From assembly GCF_036880985.1 (NCBI RefSeq), contig NZ_JBAJNO010000008.1, positions 1,240,001-1,304,000 on the forward strand: DNA of 64,000 nucleotides. The letters are read 5' to 3'. Both the position numbers and the translations under genes were made by a program. This DNA is from Limibacter armeniacum. GTDB lineage: Bacteria; Bacteroidota; Bacteroidia; Cytophagales; Flammeovirgaceae. The notes under the pieces are model-generated. The model worked only from the letters and a program-made list of their open reading frames with translations, had not been told where the DNA came from and ran no database searches. Positions 15,755 through 23,344 of this stretch are shown one piece after another; the first letter of the stretch is position 1; every line of letters starts with the position of its first letter.

Positions 15755-15993
15755 TGAAGGCAACCAAGAAAATGATTGATCTGGCGCAGGAGGTCATGCA
15801 AGCACAACAGGTGAACCGGGTATGGGTCAACGCGAAGGGACATTACTTCACACAGGAAGACTGGGCCCTGCACTCGGTAGGTGGCGATAAGGACAGGATC
15901 GCTTTGATAAAGGCAAAGGAGGAGGTACAGGAGCCACAGGCCCCTGCACCTTCCAAGGAAGAGATAAAGGAAGAAACCCCCGATAGCAAATGA
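15754..15993 (+). CDS. small phage head protein, function unknown
   Basis: A 79-residue protein; the first 50 residues form a small folded unit (VNRVWVNAKGHYFTQEDWAL), the rest is a Glu/Lys/Pro tail. The sequence recalls short head proteins between capsid and tail sheath in Bacteroidota phages. It overlaps both neighbours by single codons (TAATG at the start, ATGA at the end). Confidence 0.6.
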   Translation: MKATKKMIDLAQEVMQAQQVNRVWVNAKGHYFTQEDWALHSVGGDKDRIALIKAKEEVQEPQAPAPSKEEIKEETPDSK

Positions 15994-17231
15994 TCAAGGG
16001 AGTAGAGATAATCAAGGTTACACCATCCCCGTCAGCATCGCTGGCGGAGGTGGCTACCTCAGGGCTGATCGTCGAGGCGGTGGATGTGGCGGGCAAGTTT
16101 GAGGCTGGCAACCTCTACCATTTCCTGAGTATCCGTGACGCGCAGGCGGCTGGCTTGAGTGAGGATTATGACCTTTCCAACAGTGTGGTGGTCTACCATC
16201 ACATCCGTGAGTTTTTCGCGATGGCCGGTGAGGGGGTATCCCTTTATGTGATGCCCGTGGCGAAAGACAGTACCCAGACCGTACTGGCCGGTGAGGGCTA
16301 CCTCAAGAAACTGGTACAGGATACGGAAGGAAAGGTGTTCCAGGTAGGCATTGCCACCAACCCAACGGTAGATGATGCGATGGTAAACGGGCTGGAGAGT
16401 GACCTGGTGGCTGCCATTCCGGTGGCACAGGCAACGGTTGACTGGGCATTCTCGGCCATGTTCCCGACCCGTGTCATTCTGGAAGGGCGCAACTTTACGC
16501 CCCCCGTGGCTGCCGTGGAGGACCTTAGGAACCTGACAGATGTGTCGGCTCCCAACGTGTCGGTAGTGGTCGCTCAGGATTATAACCATGCCGCCAGGGA
16601 TGCAGCCTTCAGCCATTACGCCGCCGTGGGGACAGCCCTGGGGACCATGGCTGCCGCAAGGGTGCATGAGAGCATGGGATGGGTCGAGCAATTCAACCTG
16701 ACCGATGCGGGCAAGGGCCGTTGGCTTTCCGCCGGGCTCTCCAACCATACGCCAGCCACGGCCATACAGCAGGACTGGGGTGCACTGGATGACAAGGGGT
16801 ACATCTTTGCCATCAAGTACCCGCACCTGGATGGCTTCCGCTGGAATGGGGACCATACCTGTACCCAGGTGGAGGTAGCCGAGGACGGCACGATGAACGA
16901 GAGTCAGCAGCGTTTCGGGCGTACCGCAGACAAGGCGATACGAGCGGTGTATGCAGCCCTGATCCCGAAAGTGAACAGCCCCCAGTTGCTGGATGCCAAT
17001 GGAAAACTGCCACCTGTCATGGTGGCCTCCTTCAAGGCAGCGGCAGAAAAGGCCATTGACCGCCAGCTGGCAGGCGAGATATCGGCAAGACGCGTGATTG
17101 TCGACAAGGACTCTGTGCTGCTGCCGCCCAACCCCGTGCTGAAGGTCTCACTGGAGGTGGTTCCGGTGGGTTCTGCCGATACCATTCAAGTTAGTTTCGC
17201 ACTCAAAAACAGTTTGAACAATGGCAATTAA
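15990..17231 (+). CDS. contractile tail sheath protein (DUF2586-like)
   Basis: A 413-residue protein with the layout of tail sheath proteins: N-terminal strand region, a central insertion domain (about 110-300), and a conserved C-terminal domain with 'RRVIVDKDSVLLPPNPVLKVSLEVVPVG'. The helix 'DKAIRAVYAALIPKVNSP' and 'GEISARRVIVD' are typical of the DUF2586 group. Its presence shows that the phage is a myovirus. It overlaps the tube gene by 11 bases. Confidence 0.82.
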   Translation: MIKGVEIIKVTPSPSASLAEVATSGLIVEAVDVAGKFEAGNLYHFLSIRDAQAAGLSEDYDLSNSVVVYHHIREFFAMAGEGVSLYVMPVAKDSTQTVLAGEGYLKKLVQDTEGKVFQVGIATNPTVDDAMVNGLESDLVAAIPVAQATVDWAFSAMFPTRVILEGRNFTPPVAAVEDLRNLTDVSAPNVSVVVAQDYNHAARDAAFSHYAAVGTALGTMAAARVHESMGWVEQFNLTDAGKGRWLSAGLSNHTPATAIQQDWGALDDKGYIFAIKYPHLDGFRWNGDHTCTQVEVAEDGTMNESQQRFGRTADKAIRAVYAALIPKVNSPQLLDANGKLPPVMVASFKAAAEKAIDRQLAGEISARRVIVDKDSVLLPPNPVLKVSLEVVPVGSADTIQVSFALKNSLNNGN

Positions 17232-17649
17232 GAGAGCTTACGGGTGGAGTGACATCGATACGGAGATACTGGGAACCGTCCCGGTATATATCCAGGAGAT
17301 CAGTTACAGCAAGGCCCAGGAGAAGAGCAACGGCTATGGACGCGGCTCCTCCCCGAACCGAAGAGGGAGAGGCAACAAGTCTGTGGAGGTGTCCATCACG
17401 CTTGGGATGGAAACGGTGGTGGCGATTGAGGACTATATCCGTGGCAAGTACGGGGAAGGCTATGACCTGCTGGACCTGGAGCCGTTTGACATCCCGGTGA
17501 CCTATGACAATGGGGAGCGGGTGGTGCAGGACATTATCCGGGACTTTGAGTTCACCAGCATTGGACGTGGTGCAGCGCAAGGCGACCAGTTCATTGACCA
17601 GGAGCTGCCTGGTGTCGCTTCGGACATTAATTTCAACATAGCCGTTTAA
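17221..17649 (+). CDS. tail tube protein
   Basis: A 142-residue beta-rich protein directly after the sheath gene, the standard place of the tail tube. The sequence starts with a flexible arm (MAIKRAYGWSDIDTEI), then 'VPVYIQEISYSKAQEKSNGYG' and 'VEVSITLGMETVVAIEDYI', and ends with strands (IIRDFEFTSIGRGAAQGDQ) typical of tube subunits that stack as hexameric rings. No motif alone is decisive, but position and length agree. Confidence 0.75.
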   Translation: MAIKRAYGWSDIDTEILGTVPVYIQEISYSKAQEKSNGYGRGSSPNRRGRGNKSVEVSITLGMETVVAIEDYIRGKYGEGYDLLDLEPFDIPVTYDNGERVVQDIIRDFEFTSIGRGAAQGDQFIDQELPGVASDINFNIAV

Positions 17650-17661
17650 CGGCGTTTAAAC
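17644..17661. promoter_or_regulatory. paired GTTTAAAC-like motif before the tail chaperone gene
   Basis: GTTTAAC (17644-17650) and GTTTAAAC (17654-17661), 10 bp apart, cover the tube gene stop codon and end 13 bases before the chaperone start. Related pairs are at 10745 and 21209. The function is inferred only from repetition in leaders. Confidence 0.5.
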
Positions 17662-17674
17662 CCCATATAGACAC

Positions 17675-18433
17675 ATGGAAAACACCGAAAAACAACTGGA
17701 AGAAAAAGTAAGCCTCACCTCAGAGCAGAAGGAGCACTGCAAACTTTTGTCTTTGAAAGAAAAGGACTATGTAAAACTGCTTGAGGAGTATGGGGAGCTG
17801 TTTCTTTTGAAAATCACAGAAGAACGGGAGGATGAGGTAGAGGCTGATATTCATATGCTTGTCAAGAAACCGAACCGGTACCATGTCAACCACTATCTGG
17901 TGAAAGCAGAGCAGAAACCGATTGAGGCAGTCACTGTCTTCTTGCGTAGCTGTATGGTAGCCGGTGATGAACGTATCTGTGAGGATGTAGAAAAGTTGAT
18001 GGCAGCCTTTTCCCCATTGCAGGAAATGATCAATGGGTCTGACCCTATTCTTACCAAGTCGCCCAAACCAGAACCAAGGGTTTTGAAAGCGTTGGATATG
18101 GATGCGGAAGAGTTCAACAGCTTGAAAGGGAAGTATGCTGAGAAGGGCATTAACCTGCACCTTGTTGAGGTAGCCACCAATGAGACATTCACCGAGTTCA
18201 TATCCTTGCTGGTGAAATCACCGAACAAGGATATCATGAATGATTTCCTGAAGAAATCAGAAAGAGTACCAGTAGATGCCATGCGTCAGCTTATCGCAAG
18301 ATGTGTTGTCCATGGTGACAAGAGAACGGTATTGGAAGACCTTCAACTAACGATCAGGGTTGGAAGGACCATCAACAAGATCGTGACAGGCTACAAAGGT
18401 GTCTTGGTCTCTTCGATCAAAAAAAAGGCTTAA
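17675..18433 (+). CDS. tail assembly chaperone, unshifted product, with internal duplication
   Basis: A 252-residue acidic and helical protein between tail tube and baseplate genes, the place of Mu gp41 and lambda gpG. It contains two homologous copies of about 116 residues: LVKKPNRYHVNHYLVKAEQ (from about 62) aligns with LVKSPNKDIMNDFLKKSER (from about 178), each followed by a 'ca..GD.R....D...l' stretch. The zero frame ends in an A-run and TAA at 18431. A conserved heptamer just before the stop points to a longer frameshifted form (see 18427-18636). Such proteins coat the tape measure during tail assembly. Confidence 0.75.
   Translation: MENTEKQLEEKVSLTSEQKEHCKLLSLKEKDYVKLLEEYGELFLLKITEEREDEVEADIHMLVKKPNRYHVNHYLVKAEQKPIEAVTVFLRSCMVAGDERICEDVEKLMAAFSPLQEMINGSDPILTKSPKPEPRVLKALDMDAEEFNSLKGKYAEKGINLHLVEVATNETFTEFISLLVKSPNKDIMNDFLKKSERVPVDAMRQLIARCVVHGDKRTVLEDLQLTIRVGRTINKIVTGYKGVLVSSIKKKA
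18421..18427 (+). promoter_or_regulatory. -1 ribosomal frameshift site A AAA AAG
   Basis: The heptamer A AAA AAG (in zero frame: AAA AAG) is the same slippery sequence used by E. coli dnaX. It ends 3 bases before the zero-frame stop at 18431. The -1 frame downstream stays open for 69 codons and reads as a natural protein. Programmed frameshifting at this position is well established for tail assembly chaperones of long-tailed phages. Confidence 0.75.
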
Positions 18434-18636
18434 CCTGGATAGACAAGTGGGATGCCATCATTGAGTACATGTTCAAGGTGGACCCCGCAACCCTATCCGA
18501 TGACGAATGGGTAACATACATCGCCAAGGCTGAATATATAAAGGAACTGGAAAATGGAGATCAGAACGGACGCACTGAAGGACAGGTTGAAGGCGGCGTT
18601 TCAGGACGTGGTGCTGGGACAGGACGCAGGGTTTGA
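18427..18636 (+). CDS. -1 frame extension of the tail assembly chaperone (G-T type)
   Basis: After a -1 slip at 18421-18427 translation continues GLTWIDKWDAIIEYMFKVDP and on to a TGA at 18634-18636, adding 69 residues and giving a product of about 320. The extension has no start codon of its own near its beginning, and the 120 bases between 18433 and 18554 would otherwise be an unexplained gap. The first 40 residues are helix-forming with ordinary composition; the last 27, which overlap the next gene, are Gly/Arg-rich and may be a tail without structure. The longer form is expected to bind the tape measure. Confidence 0.72.
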   Translation, partial: GLTWIDKWDAIIEYMFKVDPATLSDDEWVTYIAKAEYIKELENGDQNGRTEGQVEGGVSGRGAGTGRRV

Positions 18637-19135
18637 CTACCAGCCTGAAGAAGGACCCAAGCTGGGAGCCGTCAGGCAGAGGGAAGTGCGCTACCGTTCC
18701 TCCACTTTTGGTACCCCGCTATTCGACCGGATAGCATTGGCAACCTCAGGGGGAAATACCTACAGTTTCCAGACAGACCCCTTACTGGAGCTTCAATACC
18801 GGAAAAAGATCACCGAGACCCCTGTCAACGGCAGCGAGTCCGTGGTGGAGATGTCCGGCATGGAAGCCATTGACATCACCATACGTGGGGTGCTGTGGAA
18901 CCCTGACGGGAACTATCCGGAAAAGGAGCTGAAACGGTTGCTTGGGATGGTCAAGGAAAATGCCGTACTGGATTGCTCCAGCTACCTGCTGTCGTTGCAC
19001 GGCATCGATAACCTTATCATAAGAAGCCTTAGCCTGCCTGCCCTGGAAGGGTATGAGGACTCTCAGCCCTTTGTGATCAGTGCCCGTTCGATCAAGAGTG
19101 CCGAACTGGAGATATTAGAAACAGCACTGCTATGA
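18554..19135 (+). CDS. probable baseplate protein (DUF6046-like)
   Basis: A 193-residue protein with mixed strands and helices, between the chaperone and the baseplate hub. The core 'VEMSGMEAIDITIRGVLWNPDGNYPEKELKRLL' and 'NLIIRSLSLPALEGYEDSQPF' resemble a family common in Bacteroidota prophages. By position it takes the place of Mu gpN/gp43-type baseplate or LysM-type tail proteins. It overlaps the frameshift extension by 83 bases and the next gene by 4. Confidence 0.55.
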   Translation: MEIRTDALKDRLKAAFQDVVLGQDAGFDYQPEEGPKLGAVRQREVRYRSSTFGTPLFDRIALATSGGNTYSFQTDPLLELQYRKKITETPVNGSESVVEMSGMEAIDITIRGVLWNPDGNYPEKELKRLLGMVKENAVLDCSSYLLSLHGIDNLIIRSLSLPALEGYEDSQPFVISARSIKSAELEILETALL

Positions 19136-20100
19136 TATATGTATTGAGCTGTGAAATAACAGCGGGGAAATTACGGACCAGGCATGTGGCAAGGGTACAG
19201 GTCCGTTCCACCTGGAGAGAGCTGACGGATACGGCAGTGATTGAGTTGCCCCGTAACCTTGACCTGAAGGGAAAGTCCCTAGATGAGGTGGTCAAGCGTG
19301 GTGACCGGGTAGACATTTTCTTGGGGTACAATGGTGGCCTCAAGCGTGAGTTCACAGGCTTTGTCAGGAAGGTGGAACGGGATGTGCCCGTCAGGATTTA
19401 CTGCGAGGATTATGCCTACCTGCTGGACAGGAAGGTGGAGCCCAAGGCGTGGGCAAGTGTCACGCTGGAGGGCTTGGTGACCTACCTTACTGCGGGCTTG
19501 GGCATTGCCTCTGAGGTCGTGGATGTCAACCTTGGCAAGGTTCGTCTAGAGAAAGGCAGCATTGCCGATGTGCTGATGCAGGTGCGGGATACTTTTGGGC
19601 TGGTGGCCTACTTCCGCCATAACCCGGACAACAACACCAGGCCCACCCTGTTTGTGGGGTTCCCCTATGACCTGGTTACCGACAAGGATACAGCCATACT
19701 GCACCGGCAGAGGAATGTAGCCAACAGCTCGGGCCTGAAGTACCAGGGCAAGGAGGATGTGCAGGTGACCATCAGGGCCATTTCCAATGCGGCAGACAAG
19801 ACTGCCAAAAAAACCGTGGTGGAAGTGGGCAGCGGTCCGGTACGCACCCGCAACTACATGCCGGGGTTGAGCAAGGAGCAGCTCAGGTCACTTGCCACCA
19901 AGGAGCTGGATAACCTCAGGGTGGATGGCTTTTCGGGAAGCCTGGAAAGCTTTGGCATTCCCTATATCGCACACGGGGATGCCGTCCGGATTATAGACCA
20001 GCAGTATGTGGATGAGGATGCCAGGTACCTGTCCGATGGGGTGGATATTGAATTTTCAGACACCTTCAGGCGGAAGGTGAAAATAGGCAAGAAGTTATGA
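19132..20100 (+). CDS. baseplate hub protein (gpD / Mu gp44-like)
   Basis: A 322-residue beta-rich protein with the layout of phage hub proteins: 'DTAVIELPRNLDLKGKSLDEVVKRGDRVDIFLGY' (first barrel), 'REFTGFVRKVERDVPVRIYCEDYAYLLDRK' and a C-terminal part 'GFSGSLESFGIPYIAHGDAVRIID'. Hub proteins form the trimeric platform under the tube that holds the spike. It overlaps both neighbours by 4 bases, so it is translationally coupled. Confidence 0.75.
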   Translation: MIYVLSCEITAGKLRTRHVARVQVRSTWRELTDTAVIELPRNLDLKGKSLDEVVKRGDRVDIFLGYNGGLKREFTGFVRKVERDVPVRIYCEDYAYLLDRKVEPKAWASVTLEGLVTYLTAGLGIASEVVDVNLGKVRLEKGSIADVLMQVRDTFGLVAYFRHNPDNNTRPTLFVGFPYDLVTDKDTAILHRQRNVANSSGLKYQGKEDVQVTIRAISNAADKTAKKTVVEVGSGPVRTRNYMPGLSKEQLRSLATKELDNLRVDGFSGSLESFGIPYIAHGDAVRIIDQQYVDEDARYLSDGVDIEFSDTFRRKVKIGKKL

Positions 20101-20606
20101 GGGATGTAAGGAGCCTGCTGGTACAGCTGATCAGGGAGCAGCAACCCGTCACCGTGATTGCCGGGGAGGTGAAGGCCGTGGACAGGACCACCTGTGACGT
20201 GCAGCCTTTCGAGAGTGAGGTCCTGTACCAGGACATTATGCTCAACCCCAATGCCTCCGAGGAGTTCCTTGTGACCCCCAAGGTTGGTAGCACGGTGGTA
20301 GTACTGCTTTTTCCAGACCAGGTGTCAGGGGTGGTGGTGTCCTTCTCCGAGGTGGAGCAGGTCACCATCAACGCAGAGATAAACCTGGACGGCAATACCA
20401 ACACGACAGTCAAGGGGCAAGGTCTGGTCAGGGAGCTGGGCAAGCTCAGCAACCGGGTGGACAAGATAATAGAAGCCTTGGGGAAAGCGCCTGTGGCCGC
20501 CGGTGATGGCGGAGCCTCCTTCAAGGCCAGTATCGTGTCTTCACTCTCCAGCCTGGAGAGTGAAGACTTTTCAGAAATAGAAAACCAAAGAGTAAGACAT
20601 GGCTAG
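20097..20606 (+). CDS. baseplate spike protein (gpV / Mu gp45-like)
   Basis: A 169-residue protein with an OB-like N-terminal domain (VIAGEVKAVDRTTCDVQPFE ... VTPKVGSTVVVLLFPDQVSGVVV) and a short beta-helix-like stretch (VTINAEINLDGNTNTTVKGQG), the plan of phage membrane-piercing spikes. A helical C-terminus follows (about 120-169), which is unusual for a spike tip. It sits between the hub and the gp25-like wedge, the canonical order. Confidence 0.72.
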   Translation: MRDVRSLLVQLIREQQPVTVIAGEVKAVDRTTCDVQPFESEVLYQDIMLNPNASEEFLVTPKVGSTVVVLLFPDQVSGVVVSFSEVEQVTINAEINLDGNTNTTVKGQGLVRELGKLSNRVDKIIEALGKAPVAAGDGGASFKASIVSSLSSLESEDFSEIENQRVRHG

Positions 20607-20901
20607 AAAAGACATCCTACTGGACGAGGACCATAACCCACAAATCATCAACGGTGACTTTGTGGTGGGTGAAAGCGATGAGCAGCACATAGAACTCCTG
20701 ATGCAGTCAGCTAAGGGGGACTGGAGGGAATCCCCAGTGCTTGGCGTGGAAGCCATCAACCACCGGGAGGGCAACAGTAAAATCAGTTTGAAAAGGGACA
20801 TTGAGCGAAATTTGGAACTGGATGGCTACCTAGGGGTGGACATTGACATTCTGGATGATTTCTCAGTGATCATTAACCAGGGGGACAATGGAGCATCTTA
20901 G
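20599..20901 (+). CDS. baseplate wedge protein (W / T4 gp25-like, Mu gp46)
   Basis: A 100-residue protein. The stretch EQHIELLMQSAKGDWRESPVLGVEA is the usual core of GPW_gp25 proteins, which link the sheath to the baseplate wedge. Size and position after the spike agree. It overlaps the spike gene by 8 bases and the next gene by 14. Confidence 0.75.
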   Translation: MARKDILLDEDHNPQIINGDFVVGESDEQHIELLMQSAKGDWRESPVLGVEAINHREGNSKISLKRDIERNLELDGYLGVDIDILDDFSVIINQGDNGAS

Positions 20902-21196
20902 TATGGCGCAACAGTCTGCCTCCCTATTGTCAGATACCAAGAGCCAGCCCTATGTGGTCAGGCTGCTTGTGAGCATGCTGGTCATTCTACTGGCGGGGGT
21001 CATTACCGTCAGCAGCATGTTCTATAATTTCTCCACCAGGGCCGTGCAAGTCATCGAGCAGAACTCATCCACGAACAGAAGTCTCATTGGGTTGATAGAC
21101 AACTACCAGAGCGAAAGCAAGAAGGAGCATAAGGAACTGCTGAAGGGCCAAGCGGAAATGGTCAGGAGAATCGAGGCCCTAGAGAAGGGCCAGTAA
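20888..21196 (+). CDS. single-pass membrane protein with coiled coil, possible lysis protein
   Basis: A 102-residue protein: short N-terminal part, one transmembrane helix (about 25-48, VRLLVSMLVILLAGVITVSSMF), and a charged helix to the end (ESKKEHKELLKGQAEMVRRIE). Start at 20888 or the Met at 20903. The layout suits a spanin or holin accessory protein, and it lies beside two further small membrane-type genes, but no family is recognised. Confidence 0.55.
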   Translation: MEHLSMAQQSASLLSDTKSQPYVVRLLVSMLVILLAGVITVSSMFYNFSTRAVQVIEQNSSTNRSLIGLIDNYQSESKKEHKELLKGQAEMVRRIEALEKGQ

Positions 21197-21208
21197 TTAT
21201 TTTTAACC

Positions 21209-21227
21209 GTTTAAACAGTGATTAAAC
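21209..21227. promoter_or_regulatory. paired GTTTAAAC-like motif, third copy
   Basis: GTTTAAAC (21209-21216) and GATTAAAC (21220-21227), 11 bp apart, directly precede the ATG at 21229. The perfect first half-site is the palindrome GTTTAAAC. Compare 10745 and 17644. Confidence 0.45.
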
Positions 21228-21228
21228 A

Positions 21229-21549
21229 ATGGGAAAACTGTTCACAATTCTTAAAGCCGTACTTCAGTACGCATGGATCATTGACCTGGTGACTTACCTG
21301 GTCAAGTCGGGTAAAAACCTGCTGGAACACAAGGAGCCCCTAAAGGCTGCTGCGGACAAGGTCAAGGAGATTTTCGGGGCACTGGAACTGACACCACAGA
21401 ATATCCCCAAGGTAGTGGAGACGCTGGAGCTAACCGCCGAAGCTGGCGGGGTGGATGAGCTGCACGAATTCCTGACAGAGGCAAAGGCGGCTGGTATCCT
21501 GGATAAGCTCAGGGACATTATCGAGCCTGGTGTGAAGGCGGATGTATAA
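21229..21549 (+). CDS. hypothetical phage protein in the lysis region
   Basis: A 106-residue protein with an N-terminal hydrophobic or amphipathic helix (FTILKAVLQYAWIIDLVTYLV) and a helical body (ADKVKEIFGALELTPQNIPKVVETLELTAE). No family is recognised. It ends one base before the small membrane peptide at 21550. It may be membrane-associated. Confidence 0.6.
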   Translation: MGKLFTILKAVLQYAWIIDLVTYLVKSGKNLLEHKEPLKAAADKVKEIFGALELTPQNIPKVVETLELTAEAGGVDELHEFLTEAKAAGILDKLRDIIEPGVKADV

Positions 21550-21633
21550 ATGGGTTGGGTAGTATTTGCAGTCGTTGTCGCCTTAGGGGCGGCAGCGACT
21601 TTTATCAATCTGAAAAAGTATAGAAATGGCTAA
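21550..21633 (+). CDS. 27-residue membrane peptide
   Basis: ATG at 21550 directly follows the previous stop; the product starts MGWVVFAVVVALGAAATFIN and ends in a basic tail (LKKYRNG). It is almost entirely one transmembrane helix, and its stop overlaps the start of the next gene by 8 bases. The tight packing makes it a credible small gene; a role with the lysis genes is inferred from position. Confidence 0.5.
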   Translation: MGWVVFAVVVALGAAATFINLKKYRNG

Positions 21634-22045
21634 AGGACAAATTCAAGGCGTATTGAAGCGCTTTCCGGATGACGGCAGGCAGGTATTGGGGCGCATGCAT
21701 GTGTACAGGGGAATTGACCAGGTTTTCAGTACCTGTACGCTGGAGCTTTCCGACAAGGGGAATGCCCGAAACATTAGCTGCATTCCAAGGGGTACGTACA
21801 AGGTGGTCCCCCGCCATACCGATGCCAGAGGCTGGCACTACGAGATAAGTGGGGTACCGGGCAGGAGCTTGATCCTGATCCACCCTGGTAACTTCCACAG
21901 GGATATCCAAGGGTGTGTGCTATTGGGGACAGACTTCATAGACATAGATGGGGATGGGCACAAGGATGTGGTCAGCTCCCGCAGGCAATGTGATGCCCTA
22001 TGGGATTGTATCGGTGAAAATGAGTGGACATTGCAAATCATCTAG
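21626..22045 (+). CDS. DUF5675-like protein, probable cell-wall/lysis protein
   Basis: A 139-residue protein with the DUF5675 pattern: 'CTLEL' early, 'ISCIPRGTYKVVPR' (about 51-64) and 'LILIHPGNFHRDIQGCVLLG' (about 82-101) with the conserved His and Cys. Genes of this family lie in lysis regions of many Bacteroidota phages, and a peptidoglycan-directed activity is suspected but not shown. It is preceded by small membrane genes, which supports a lysis module. An Asp/Gly loop (IDIDGDGHKD) near 109-118 resembles a calcium-binding loop. Confidence 0.65.
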   Translation: MAKGQIQGVLKRFPDDGRQVLGRMHVYRGIDQVFSTCTLELSDKGNARNISCIPRGTYKVVPRHTDARGWHYEISGVPGRSLILIHPGNFHRDIQGCVLLGTDFIDIDGDGHKDVVSSRRQCDALWDCIGENEWTLQII

Positions 22046-22047
22046 AA

Positions 22048-22875
22048 ATGGCCAGGACACGAAAGGAAATATACGACGAAATAATAGCTGAAAAGAACCG
22101 GGTGCAGCAGCTGGATGTGCTCTCTGATGAGAAGCAGATCAAGGAGGCGCTTTCAGAGATGGCAGAGGTACAGAGCGGTAGCAAGGTGGCAGTATGGAGG
22201 CTTTGGCTGTATATCGTGTCCTATTGCATATGGCTTCATGAGCAGGTGTTTGATGCGCACAAGGCAGAGGTAAACACTTTGATTGCCTCTGCCAAGGTGC
22301 ACACTGCCGGGTGGTATGCCGAACGCATGCTGGAGTATCAGCATGGTGATCTGATTCTTTTGCATCCAGATACTAAACAGCCTTACTATGAGGTAGTGGA
22401 TGAAAGTAAACAGGTAGTGAAAAGTGTGGCGGTCACGGGACGTGGTTATGCGCTTGTGAAGGTAAAGGGCGAAGCTGGTAGGCTCTCGACAGATGAGGCA
22501 CAAGGCGCAGAGGCTTACCTTCGGGAGATACAGGAGCCGGGGGCGCAATTGGCACTGATCAACCTGGACTCTGATAAGCTTACCCTGTATGCAGACCTGT
22601 ACTATGAGCCGGAACTGGATAAGGCTACAGTGGAAGCGGCGGTCCGGTCGGCTGTTGAAACCTATATCTCCGGACTGGACTTTAACGGTATTTTGGCAGT
22701 ATCCGATCTGGTGGATTATGTGAAGGATGTGGCAGGCGTGCGTGACTTTTATATCACAGTGCTGCGTGCCCGCCCGGATATTGGCACCTATGAGGATGTA
22801 CAGGCACGGTATTACCCAGCTTCTGGCTGGATGGAACTGGAGGACTACAATGTAACCCCTATAGCTGATGTTTGA
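22048..22875 (+). CDS. baseplate J-like protein (Mu gp47-like)
   Basis: A 275-residue protein starting MARTRKEIYDEI, 2 bases after the previous stop. The first third is helical (EKNRVQQLDVLSDEKQIKEALSE), then the conserved baseplate J core 'TGRGYALVKVKGEAGRLSTDE' and the C-terminal 'VEAAVRSAVETYISGLDFNGILAVSDLVDYVKDVAGV'. J-like proteins form the baseplate wedge that triggers sheath contraction. It is shorter than Mu gp47. It overlaps the next gene by 8 bases. Confidence 0.7.
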   Translation: MARTRKEIYDEIIAEKNRVQQLDVLSDEKQIKEALSEMAEVQSGSKVAVWRLWLYIVSYCIWLHEQVFDAHKAEVNTLIASAKVHTAGWYAERMLEYQHGDLILLHPDTKQPYYEVVDESKQVVKSVAVTGRGYALVKVKGEAGRLSTDEAQGAEAYLREIQEPGAQLALINLDSDKLTLYADLYYEPELDKATVEAAVRSAVETYISGLDFNGILAVSDLVDYVKDVAGVRDFYITVLRARPDIGTYEDVQARYYPASGWMELEDYNVTPIADV

Positions 22876-23344
22876 TATTGACTTCTCTCTGATCACTTAC
22901 AGGCTTTTGCCTTCCTTTTTGCGGAAAGGGACTTTACTTTCTTGGATTTACCTGCTTGTACATAACATCAAGATACTGACGGCTGACTTTAAGCTGTTCC
23001 GCTCACAGGTAAAGGATGAGTTGATATGGGGACGCTCCAAACTGGCAGTGGAAACACTCGCTAGGGAGCGGTTCAATAACCAGAACATATTCCTTGTCAC
23101 CCAGCTGGTGGAACTGGATGAGTTTCTGGTATTCCCGCCTGAATACCGATCACTTACGCCACTTGTGGCTGAAAAGGGCGTGGCCAAAGTCAAGGTCCGT
23201 CCACCTGGAGAGGCAATTGACCTGTTCCGTACTCAACTGACTGTACAGGTACCTGTAGCATTGCAGCCGCAGGAAAATGAAATAAAGGTTTTTCTTTCCC
23301 GCTATTTGCATGTAGCTGTGATTTATGAAATCGAGTATATCTAA
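22868..23344 (+). CDS. probable baseplate / tail protein I (Mu gp48-like position)
   Basis: A 158-residue protein after the J-like gene and before the fibres, the position of Mu gp48 or P2 gpI. The sequence has an N-terminal helical region (RLLPSFLRKGTLLSWIYLLVHNI) and a C-terminal beta region (VQVPVALQPQENEIKVFLSRYL). No diagnostic motif is seen, so the call is mainly positional. The stop overlaps the next ATG. Confidence 0.5.
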   Translation: MFDIDFSLITYRLLPSFLRKGTLLSWIYLLVHNIKILTADFKLFRSQVKDELIWGRSKLAVETLARERFNNQNIFLVTQLVELDEFLVFPPEYRSLTPLVAEKGVAKVKVRPPGEAIDLFRTQLTVQVPVALQPQENEIKVFLSRYLHVAVIYEIEYI

